This document shows positions 1 through 6,576 of a stretch of 7,855 nucleotides of DNA, in pieces. The number at the start of each line of letters is the position of its first letter. Position 1 is the first letter of the stretch. Source of the stretch: an uncultured Planctomycetales bacterium (GTDB lineage Bacteria; Planctomycetota; Planctomycetia; Isosphaerales; Isosphaeraceae); contig CALCIB010000278.1 of NCBI GenBank assembly GCA_937907525.1, positions 1-7,855 on the forward strand. Reading direction: 5' to 3'. The notes under the pieces are model-generated. The model was not told the origin of the DNA. It made no database searches and was given only the letters and a program-made list of their open reading frames with translations. The translations under genes were made by a program, and so were the position numbers.

Positions 1-754
1 GGTATTCGCCGAGGAAGAACATGCCGAACTTCATCGCCGAGTACTCGGTGTGGAAGCCGGCCACCAGTTCCTGTTCCGACTCCGGCAGGTCGAACGGCAG
101 CCGGTTGGTCTCGGCGAACGCGCTGGTGAAGAACAGGACGAACGCCAAGGGCTGGTAGAGGCAGCCCCAGCCGTGGGAGTCCTGCCAGAGGATGATCCGG
201 TTGAGGTCCAGCGATCCGGCGACCAGCACCATCCCCAGGATCGACAGCCCCAGCGGGATCTCGTAGCTGATGAGTTGGGCGCTCGAGCGCAGCCCGCCGA
301 TGAAGGCGTACTTGTTGTTCGACGCCCAGCCCCCCAGGATCACCGCGTAGACCGCCAGGCTCCCGATCGCCATGATGTAGAGGACGCCGATGTCGATGTT
401 CGGCGCGATCTGGAAGTCGATCCACTGATCGGGCCCCAGGGGGCCGAACGGCGCCGCCGCGAAGCCGATCATGGCCGTGACGATGGCGATCCACGGCGCC
501 ATCAGGTAGATCGGCTTGGTGACGTACTTGGGGATCACGTCCTCTTTCAGGAGCATCTTGGCCCCGTCGGCCAGCGGCAGCAAAAGCGCCGCGGGGATGC
601 CGAACTCGCGGCCGCAGCGGTTGGGGCCGATGCGGTCCTGGGAGTAGGCGGCGACCTTCCGCTCGACGAGGATCAGGTAGGCGACCGCCCCCTGCGTCAC
701 TCCGACCACGATCAGGATCTTCACCACGATCCCGATCAAAAACCAAATCGTCAT
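1..754 (-). CDS. nuoH: NADH-quinone oxidoreductase subunit H (NuoH), 3' end beyond window
   Basis: NuoH (ND1/Nqo8 family) is the membrane subunit that closes the quinone tunnel and links it to the proton-pumping arm. The visible 251 residues are the N-terminal part of a protein usually near 330-420. The first helix (about 3-28) is followed by ERK at 31-33 and RIGPNR at 41-46. An amphipathic segment lies near 50-72, with further helices at about 81-103, 121-142, 163-183 and 198-214. The family hallmarks GGWASNNKYAFIGGLR (141-156) and SAQLISYEIPLGLS (158-171) are intact. So is the acidic loop after AETNRLPFDLPE (214-225), including E215, E225, E227, E229 and E237. The start is an ATG with GAGGA 7 bases upstream. 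No stop or frameshift occurs before the edge; the gene is cut only by the window. Confidence 0.96.
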   Translation of the reverse strand, partial: MTIWFLIGIVVKILIVVGVTQGAVAYLILVERKVAAYSQDRIGPNRCGREFGIPAALLLPLADGAKMLLKEDVIPKYVTKPIYLMAPWIAIVTAMIGFAAAPFGPLGPDQWIDFQIAPNIDIGVLYIMAIGSLAVYAVILGGWASNNKYAFIGGLRSSAQLISYEIPLGLSILGMVLVAGSLDLNRIILWQDSHGWGCLYQPLAFVLFFTSAFAETNRLPFDLPESEQELVAGFHTEYSAMKFGMFFLGEY

Positions 755-844
755 CGCGTCGTCCTCGCCGCCTCGCGCCGTCGCCCGAACTCGATTCCGC
801 CCGTTCCCGACTCCACCCCGTCCCGTCCTCCGCCTCGTCCCGGA

Positions 845-2596
845 TCAGCGCGACCTGGCCGCCCCCAGGGGGTTGAACCAGAGGTCGACGAATCGGGGCT
901 GTTCGGCCTCGGGGTCGGGGGCCTCGCCGTCCAGGGGGACGCCGTACTCGTGGATCTCGCCCCCCCCGGCCGCGGCGAACGCCGGGGCCCGTTCCGCCAG
1001 CTCGGCCAGGACCTCGCGGGAGTCCGGCGGGCCGGGGCGGTCGAGCAGGATGGCGAAGAGGTCCAGCCCCGGCAGCGAGCCCTCGCGCGGCGGCAAGGCG
1101 GCCGCCGCGTACTGGAGCCTGCCGTCGGCGTTGACGTAGCAGCCGGCCTTTTCGGCGAAGCCCCCCGCCGCCAGCACGACGTCGGCCTTGTGGGCCAGGG
1201 CCGAGACTCGGACGTCCTGGACGACGACGAACGGCGTCTTGGCGCGGATCGCCGCGGCGGTCGGCTCGTCGATCCACTCCTCGACGTAGCCCCCCGCGAC
1301 GTAGAGCGCCCCGACCTCTCCCGTCTCGATCTGCTTGAGCAACTCGTCGTACTCGACGACCGAGCCCTGGACGTGTTCGATCACCGCGCGGACGCCGCGG
1401 GCGTTGGGGGCCTTCTCGGCGTGGATGGTGAACGGCCTGGGCGTGAGGAACTGGGTGTCGCCCCAGCGGTCCTTGCTCTGGTCCGGCGTGAACGTCCGGT
1501 CCTCGCCCACGACCGGGACGGGGCCGACGGCCAGCGTCGCCTCCCGGGTGACGTCCCGCAGGTAGCGGGCCATCAGGTACGCCTCCTCGACGGTGAGGAA
1601 CGGCGAGAGGACGCCCGCGACCCGCTTGCCGGCGACCACCGCGGCCTTCAACCCCCGGTCGACCTCCCGAAGCGCCGCGTCGACGACCGCGGGGGCGTGT
1701 TCGCCGTCGGCGCCCAGGACGAACATGCCGGGGATGGCGTCGGCGGGCGCGGCGTTCCGCCGGTAGCCGTAGCGGCCCTCGTCGCACATCCAGTAGTCGT
1801 TGACGTGGGGGTTGGAGAGCGGCTTGACCCGCCAGACGGTCCCCTTGTTCTCCTCGACGCTGATCTTGCAGCCGGTGGAGCAGAGCGTGCAGACCGAGTC
1901 GTGCTTGGCGAGGAACCAGACCCGTTGCTTGTGGAGGAAGTCCTTGTCCAGAAGCGCCCCGACCGGGCAGACGTCGACCACGTTGCCGGCCAGGGGGTTG
2001 TCGTCCATGGTGACGCCGGGGAAGTTGTCGATCTCGACGTGGGCGCCGCGGCGGATGATCTGGAGTTCGGCGTCGCCGCTGATCTCGCGGGTGAAGCGGA
2101 CGCACCGCGTACACATGATGCAGCGGTCGGTCACCAACTGGATCGTCTCCGAGACGTCCTTGACCGGGTTGGCCTGGCGCTGCTCGACGTAGCGGTGGTT
2201 GGTCTGGCCGTCCTGGTAGTTGGTGTAGTCCTGCAACCCGCACTCGCCGGCCTGGTCGCAGACCGGGCAGTCGAGCGGGTGGTTGATCAGGAGGTATTCG
2301 AGGATCTGGCGGTGGTGTTCCTTGACCCGGGGGCTGTCGGTCACCAGCACCGTGCCGTCCTTGGCCGGCGTCGCGCAGCCGGGAACGAGCTTGGGGACCA
2401 TCTTGATCTCGCCGGTCTTGGGGTCGCGGGCCCCGACCTCGACCTCGCATATCCGGCAACTCGCCACGACCGAGAGGCCGGGGTGCCAGCAGTAGTAGGG
2501 GATCTCGATCCCGACCCGCTTCGCCATCTGGATGACGTTGAGGTTCTCCCCCTCGGGGATCGGGTGCTCCTCGCCGTTGATGATGATGGTCGCCAT
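845..2596 (-). CDS. nuoG: NADH-quinone oxidoreductase subunit G (NuoG), compact form with N7 site
   Basis: NuoG (75-kDa/Nqo3 family) carries the iron-sulfur relay from NuoF toward NuoI and NuoB. The 583-residue product begins with a ferredoxin-type [2Fe-2S] domain, N1b: C36, C47, C50, C74. The N5 site is H106-x3-C110-x2-C113-x5-C119, and N4 is C159, C162, C165 with C210 in DVCPVGAL. The extra N7 motif is complete: C236-x2-C239-x3-C243-x27-C271. The rest is a reduced molybdopterin-oxidoreductase-like domain. Its recognisable end is AHKADVVLAAGGFAEKAGCYVNADGR at 468-493 (quoted in parts: AHKADVVL, then FAEKAGCYVNADGR). It is much shorter than E. coli NuoG (about 900) or Thermus Nqo3 (about 780). 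The ATG gives the expected beta-strand start MATIIINGEE, but no clear Shine-Dalgarno precedes it. nuoH follows after 90 bp. Confidence 0.96.
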   Translation of the reverse strand: MATIIINGEEHPIPEGENLNVIQMAKRVGIEIPYYCWHPGLSVVASCRICEVEVGARDPKTGEIKMVPKLVPGCATPAKDGTVLVTDSPRVKEHHRQILEYLLINHPLDCPVCDQAGECGLQDYTNYQDGQTNHRYVEQRQANPVKDVSETIQLVTDRCIMCTRCVRFTREISGDAELQIIRRGAHVEIDNFPGVTMDDNPLAGNVVDVCPVGALLDKDFLHKQRVWFLAKHDSVCTLCSTGCKISVEENKGTVWRVKPLSNPHVNDYWMCDEGRYGYRRNAAPADAIPGMFVLGADGEHAPAVVDAALREVDRGLKAAVVAGKRVAGVLSPFLTVEEAYLMARYLRDVTREATLAVGPVPVVGEDRTFTPDQSKDRWGDTQFLTPRPFTIHAEKAPNARGVRAVIEHVQGSVVEYDELLKQIETGEVGALYVAGGYVEEWIDEPTAAAIRAKTPFVVVQDVRVSALAHKADVVLAAGGFAEKAGCYVNADGRLQYAAAALPPREGSLPGLDLFAILLDRPGPPDSREVLAELAERAPAFAAAGGGEIHEYGVPLDGEAPDPEAEQPRFVDLWFNPLGAARSR

Positions 2597-2669
2597 CGTT
2601 CGTTTCGGTCCAGGTGGTTCGGTTCGCGCGGTCAGGGTCGGGGCTGGGGCGGGTCCGGTCGGCTCGGCC

Positions 2670-4079
2670 TCAGGCCGGGGGCCGCCCCGGCGAGTGCAAC
2701 GCGGCGGCCGGCGGCGGCGGCGCGGGGACGGCGTTGCGGATCGCGGCGAGGTCGACCACCTGGCCGGCGATGATGTCGCGTTGCAGCTTCGTCGGGCCCG
2801 CCCCCGGCGTCTGATGCGTCTTGATGTAGTCTTCCAACTCGCCGCGGAACTTGGCGATCGCGTTCTTGATCGGCCAGGCGGCGCCGTCGGCGAGTCCGCA
2901 GATGGTGGTGCCGGGGATGATCCCCATGTTCTCGGCCATGTGGAGCATGACGTCCAGGTCCTCGATCCGGCCGCCCCCTCGCTTGAAGCGGCGGATCGTC
3001 CGGTCGAACCAGTTGGTCCCCTCGCGGCAGGGGGTGCATTGGCCGCAGCTCTCGTGGGAGAAGAAGCGGCAGGTGTTGTGGAGGTAGTCGACGATCGACG
3101 TCTGGTCGTCGAGGACCGTCACCGCCGCGGTCCCCAGGCCCAGGCAGCCGGTCTTGCGGATGCTCTCGAAGTCGAGCGGGACGTCGAACTCGTCGGCGGT
3201 CAGGAGCCCCATGCTGATCCCTCCCGGCACGGCGGCCTTGGCCTTGCGCCCCTTCCAGACGCCGCCGCCGTGGACGTCGATCAGCTCCCTGGTGGTGACC
3301 CCCATCGGCAGCTCGACGCAGACCTGTTTCTCGACGTGGCCGGAGACCGTGTACAGCTTCGGCCCGTAACTCTTGGGGACGCCGATCGACTTGAACCAGT
3401 CGGCCCCGCGCTCGATGACGTGGGGCACGCAGCAGAGGGTCTCGATGTTGTTGACGACGGTCGGCTTGTGGAACGCGCCGTCGACCGCCGGGAAGAACGG
3501 CGGCTTGATCCGCGGCCAGGCCCGCTTCCCCTCCAGGCTCTCGATCAGCCCGGTCTCCTCGCCGCAGATGTAGGCCCCGGCCCCCCGGTGCAGCCAGACG
3601 TCGAGGTCGAAGCCCGTTCCGTAGACGTTCTTGCCGAGGTGCCCCGCGGCGCGGGCCTCGGCGATGGCCGTCTCCAGGATCTTGTAGGCGTTGATGTACT
3701 CGTAGCGGAGGTAGACGTAGGCCGTGGCCGCCCTGGTGGCGAAGCACGAGATCAGAATCCCCTCCAGGAACATGTGGGGATCGAGTTCCATCAGGTAGCG
3801 GTTGTTGAACGTCGCCGGCTCGCTCTCGTCGCCGTTGACGCACATCAACGTCTCGGTCCTCCCCTTGGGGAGGAACGTCCACTTCAGCCCGCAGGGGAAG
3901 CCCGCGCCGCCGCGGCCGCGCAGCTCGGAGTCCTTGACGACGGCGACGACCGCGTCGGGGTCCATCGTCGTCAGCGCCTTGCGCGCGGCCTGGTAGCCGC
4001 CGCGCGACTCGTACACCTTGAGCGTCCGGGCGTCGGGGACGTTCCAGTTCCGGGACAGGACGGGTTCAAACGTGGCCAC
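2670..4079 (-). CDS. nuoF: NADH-quinone oxidoreductase subunit F (NuoF), NADH/FMN-binding subunit
   Basis: NuoF (51-kDa/Nqo1 family) oxidises NADH at FMN and passes electrons to the [4Fe-4S] cluster N3. In the 469-residue product the glycine-rich flavin loop RGRGGAGFPCGLKW is at 54-67, the NGDESEP loop at 82-88, and GAGAYICGEETGLIESLEG at 166-184. TVVNNIETL is at 207-215. N3 ligands are C345, C348 and C351 in ESCGQCTPC, with C394 in TTICGLADGAAWP. Departures from the common sequence are ATFNNR after SEP (usually GTFKDR-like), GL for AL after GEET, and one extra Phe in PPFFPAV. The C-terminus is a Pro/Ala tail. The start is GTG: no in-frame ATG fits the expected PVLSRNW N-terminus, and GGAG lies 11 bases upstream. 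The stop lies within GGCCTGAGGCC, 73 bp before nuoG. Confidence 0.96.
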   Translation of the reverse strand: MATFEPVLSRNWNVPDARTLKVYESRGGYQAARKALTTMDPDAVVAVVKDSELRGRGGAGFPCGLKWTFLPKGRTETLMCVNGDESEPATFNNRYLMELDPHMFLEGILISCFATRAATAYVYLRYEYINAYKILETAIAEARAAGHLGKNVYGTGFDLDVWLHRGAGAYICGEETGLIESLEGKRAWPRIKPPFFPAVDGAFHKPTVVNNIETLCCVPHVIERGADWFKSIGVPKSYGPKLYTVSGHVEKQVCVELPMGVTTRELIDVHGGGVWKGRKAKAAVPGGISMGLLTADEFDVPLDFESIRKTGCLGLGTAAVTVLDDQTSIVDYLHNTCRFFSHESCGQCTPCREGTNWFDRTIRRFKRGGGRIEDLDVMLHMAENMGIIPGTTICGLADGAAWPIKNAIAKFRGELEDYIKTHQTPGAGPTKLQRDIIAGQVVDLAAIRNAVPAPPPPAAALHSPGRPPA

Positions 4080-4090
4080 GGGCGTCGCAT

Positions 4091-4094
4091 CTCC
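4091..4094 (-). promoter_or_regulatory. Likely nuoF ribosome-binding site deciding a GTG start
   Basis: GGAG lies 11 bases upstream of the GTG assigned as the nuoF start. Two ATG codons near it (first bases at 4096 and 4090) are out of frame with NuoF, so the GTG is the only nearby start that yields the family N-terminus. The spacing is longer than ideal, which may mean modest initiation. Confidence 0.5.
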
Positions 4095-4128
4095 ATTTTG
4101 GGCGTGGTCGGGGTCGGCCGCGCGGCGG

Positions 4129-4677
4129 TCAGACGTGGGGGCCTTCGTCGTCCTTGCGCCCTCGCTTGAGCTCCTCGAGCATGGCGTCGACCCCGGCCTC
4201 GTCGAGCGGGCCGAAGACCCGGCCGTCGTCGGCCAGGGCCGCCGGCGCGTGGTCGCAGATCCCCAGGCACTCCGCGAACTCCACCGTCAGCTTGCCGTCG
4301 GGCGTGGTCTCGCCGGGCTTCACCCCCAGCTTGTCGCAGGCGTGGCCCAGAAGCTCGTCGCCGCCGCGGAGCATGCACGAGATCGACCGGCAGACCCAGA
4401 CCCGGACGTCGCCCAGGGGGGCCTGCGGGAAGAACCCGTAGAAGCTCATCGTGTCGTGGACCTCCGCCGGCGCGATCTCCAGCAGCTCGGCGATCTCGTG
4501 CATCGCCCGCAAGGGGACGCAGCGGTAGTGCTCGTGCACGATGTGCAAGGCCGGCAGGGTCACGGCGCGCTTGGTCGGGTACCGCGGGAAGAACGCGCGG
4601 ATCTTCTCCCGCATCGACTCGGTGAGCATCGCGGCCTTCCGCGACGGTTGCGACTGGGACGGGGCTTCGGCGGGCAT
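4129..4677 (-). CDS. nuoE: NADH-quinone oxidoreductase subunit E (NuoE), [2Fe-2S] N1a subunit
   Basis: NuoE (24-kDa/Nqo2 family) has a thioredoxin-like [2Fe-2S] domain holding cluster N1a next to the FMN of NuoF. The 182-residue product has an N-terminal helical region (PALHIVHEHYRCVPLRAMHEIA at about 42-63, DTMSFYGFF at 75-83). The four ligands fit the family spacing exactly: C96-x4-C101-x35-C137-x3-C141, in CRSISC and ECLGICDHAP. Two starts are possible. The longer ATG at 4677 follows nuoD by 26 bp, with GAGGA 10 bases upstream. An internal ATG at 4629 (residue 17) has GGAAGG at 5 bases and would remove a low-complexity leader (PAEAPSQSQPSRKAA). I list the longer form; the shorter is equally plausible. 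The C-terminus is a short charged tail. A 49-bp gap leads to nuoF. Confidence 0.95.
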   Translation of the reverse strand: MPAEAPSQSQPSRKAAMLTESMREKIRAFFPRYPTKRAVTLPALHIVHEHYRCVPLRAMHEIAELLEIAPAEVHDTMSFYGFFPQAPLGDVRVWVCRSISCMLRGGDELLGHACDKLGVKPGETTPDGKLTVEFAECLGICDHAPAALADDGRVFGPLDEAGVDAMLEELKRGRKDDEGPHV

Positions 4678-4703
4678 CGTTCTAGGGTCCTCGCGGCGGG
4701 CGC

Positions 4704-5924
4704 TCAGCGGTCCAGTTCGGCGGCGATGATGCTCAGGCTCCCGAGCACGGCCACGACGTCGGCGAGCATGTGGTCCTTGATGATGCGCGGAAACACCGCG
4801 AAGTGGATGAACGACGGCGGCCGGGTCCGCACCCGCCAGCCGAACTCGGTCCCGTCGGTCACCAGGTAGTAGCCCAACTCGCCGTTGGGCCCCTCGACCG
4901 CCGCGTACACCTCGTTCTTCGGCGTCTCGAACCCCCGGTTGGGCATGATCATCTCGAAATGCATGATCAGCCCCTCCATGCTGTTGTACGTCGTCGCCTT
5001 GTCCGGCAGGTTCAGCTTGTCGGCGATCGGCAGGTTGCACGGCCCGCCGGGGAGCCCGGCCAGCGCCTGCTCGACGATCTTGACGCTCTGCCGCATCTCC
5101 TCCATCCGGACCATGAACCGCGCCCAGCAGTCCCCCTCCTCGCAGTACGGCACCTCGAAGTCGAACTCCGGGTACGCCAGGTAGGGGGCGTCCTTGCGCA
5201 GGTCGAACTTCACCCCGCTGGCGCGGGCGATCGGCCCGGTGCAGGACAGCGCGATCGCGTCGGCCTTCGAGAGCGTCCCCACCCCCCGCATCCGGTCCAG
5301 GAAGATCCGGTTGCGGAAGAGCAGCTTGTCCATGTCCGCGTAGACCTTCGGGAACGCCGCCAGCACCTTGCGGATTCGGTCCAGCACGCGGTCGTTGAAG
5401 TCGTAGAAGACGCCGCCGACCCGGGTGTAGCCGGGGTGGAAGCGGTAGCCCGACATCTCCTCGTAGACGTCGTAGATCAACTCCCGAAGGTTGAAGGCGT
5501 AGAGGAACGCGGTGAACGCCCCCAGGTCGAGCGCCGCCGCCCCCGTGCAGAGCAGGTGGTCGCTGATCCGCGCCAATTCGCCGATGATCACCCGGATGTA
5601 CTGGCACCGCGGCGTCAGTTCGACCCCCAGCGCCTTCTCGACGGCGTGGTGCCAGGCCACCTCGTTCATCGGCGGGCTGATGTAGTTCTTGCGGTCGGCG
5701 ACGGTGACGTACTGGTTGAAGTTCAGGTGCTCGCCGAGCTTCTCGAAGCCCGAGTGCAGATAGCCGATGTGCGGCGTCGCCTTGACGATCCGCTCGCCCT
5801 CCAGCTCCAGGATCAGCCGCAGCGTCGTGTGCGTGGCCGGGTGCTGGGGGCCGAAGTTGAGGGTCCAGGTGGCCTGCCTGACCTCGGTCTGAAGGTCGGG
5901 CTCGTCGAGCAAGGGGGCCGGCAT
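4704..5924 (-). CDS. nuoD: NADH-quinone oxidoreductase subunit D (NuoD), quinone-site subunit
   Basis: NuoD (49-kDa/Nqo4 family, related to NiFe-hydrogenase large subunits) forms the quinone cavity with NuoB and NuoH. The product has 406 residues, normal length for an unfused NuoD. GPQHPATH spans 25-32. H28 and H32 correspond to Thermus Nqo4 H34 and H38, and Y81 in RKNYISPP corresponds to Y87, so both the head-group His and Tyr are kept. Other landmarks are HIGYLHSGFEK (52-62), ELARISDHLL (116-125), TGPIARASGVKFDLRKDAPY (229-248) and the terminal GSLSIIAAELDR. In that terminal motif the usual Asp eight residues from the end is Ser398. HTTLR replaces the more usual HGVLR after the first motif. 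The start ATG is preceded by purine-rich AAAGAGA. nuoE follows after 26 bp. Confidence 0.97.
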   Translation of the reverse strand: MPAPLLDEPDLQTEVRQATWTLNFGPQHPATHTTLRLILELEGERIVKATPHIGYLHSGFEKLGEHLNFNQYVTVADRKNYISPPMNEVAWHHAVEKALGVELTPRCQYIRVIIGELARISDHLLCTGAAALDLGAFTAFLYAFNLRELIYDVYEEMSGYRFHPGYTRVGGVFYDFNDRVLDRIRKVLAAFPKVYADMDKLLFRNRIFLDRMRGVGTLSKADAIALSCTGPIARASGVKFDLRKDAPYLAYPEFDFEVPYCEEGDCWARFMVRMEEMRQSVKIVEQALAGLPGGPCNLPIADKLNLPDKATTYNSMEGLIMHFEMIMPNRGFETPKNEVYAAVEGPNGELGYYLVTDGTEFGWRVRTRPPSFIHFAVFPRIIKDHMLADVVAVLGSLSIIAAELDR

Positions 5925-5988
5925 GGCGTCTCTTTCGGACCTCGCGTAATGGGAAGACGGTCGTCGCGCGTCGCGTCCGCCGCTCGGG

Positions 5989-6576
5989 TCAGGACTCTTC
6001 GCGGGTGAGCTTGGTGAAGTTGTGTCGCTCGCCGCGGCCCCGCAACGGATAATCCTTGCGGAGCGGGAACGACGCGAACTCCTCCGGCATCAGGATCCGA
6101 CGCAGGTCGGGGTGCCCCTCGAACCGGATCCCGAACATGTCGTAGACCTCGCGCTCCATCCAGTCGGCCCCGGGCCACAGGGAATAGGCCGACGGCAGGA
6201 CCGGATCGGGGTCGTCCACGCCCGCCTTGACCACGACCATCCCGGCGGTCTCCAGATCCCGCAGGACGTAATGGACCTCGAACCGCGCGCCGGTCCCCTG
6301 GCGGTCGGGATCGGGGTATTGCAGGTAGTCCGTCCCCCCCAACTCGGCGAGGAACGCGCAACCCGCCTTCTCCTTGAGCGCGGTCAGGACCTCGATCAGC
6401 CGTCCGGGCGCGACCAGGATCCGCAGGTTGTCGCGGAACCGGACGACGCGGTGGGCGTCCTCGCCCACGGCCGCGGCCAGCTTGGCGAGGATCGCCTCGT
6501 CGGCGGCCCCGGGGGCGGGATCGATCCGCGGGTCGGCGGGCGCGCCCGACGGTACGTTGACGGCGGCCTGGCTCAT
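5989..6576 (-). CDS. nuoC: NADH-quinone oxidoreductase subunit C (NuoC)
   Basis: NuoC (30-kDa/Nqo5 family) is a hydrophilic connecting subunit that packs against NuoD and NuoB; it carries no cofactor. The product has 195 residues. After a low-complexity Ala/Pro N-terminus (about 1-28) comes the alpha/beta domain. The family signature follows at 139-160: W139, E141-R142-E143, YDMFGI at 145-150, then GHPDLRRIL at 154-162. The PLRKDYPLRG segment is at 171-180 and the end is RGERHNF plus a short tail. It is a free-standing gene, not the NuoCD fusion seen in E. coli. The start is the ATG of an ATGA overlap with nuoB, with a strong GAGGAG 5 bases upstream, which suggests translational coupling. A 64-bp gap separates it from nuoD. 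Confidence 0.96.
   Translation of the reverse strand: MSQAAVNVPSGAPADPRIDPAPGAADEAILAKLAAAVGEDAHRVVRFRDNLRILVAPGRLIEVLTALKEKAGCAFLAELGGTDYLQYPDPDRQGTGARFEVHYVLRDLETAGMVVVKAGVDDPDPVLPSAYSLWPGADWMEREVYDMFGIRFEGHPDLRRILMPEEFASFPLRKDYPLRGRGERHNFTKLTREES

Noticed and set aside
2664..2676. GGCCTGAGGCC at the nuoF stop as a terminator
   Set aside because: The arms meet with a single central base, so no hairpin loop can form, and no T-run follows; chance symmetry in GC-rich DNA.
50..2773. 907-codon open frame on the plus strand across nuoH and nuoG
   Set aside because: It is antisense to two clear complex I genes, its product is Arg/Asp/Val/Gly-rich with no recognisable domain, and such frames are expected opposite GC-rich coding sequence with G/C third positions.
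2632..3882. 416-codon minus-strand frame inside nuoF in another frame
   Set aside because: Arg/Gly/Pro-rich product typical of an out-of-frame reading of GC-rich DNA; nuoF in the overlapping frame is unambiguous.
2532..4169. 545-codon plus-strand open frame opposite nuoF
   Set aside because: Same shadow effect: low-complexity composition, no motifs, and fully overlapped by nuoF with all its conserved residues.
4129..5607. Possible extended NuoE (492 codons) running through nuoD
   Set aside because: The upstream part is an out-of-frame reading of nuoD; NuoE homology begins only at about 4677, where a start with ribosome-binding sequence is present.
4770..6008. 412-codon plus-strand open frame opposite nuoD
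   Set aside because: Composition is the mirror of nuoD codons; no family resemblance and no ribosome-binding context that stands out.
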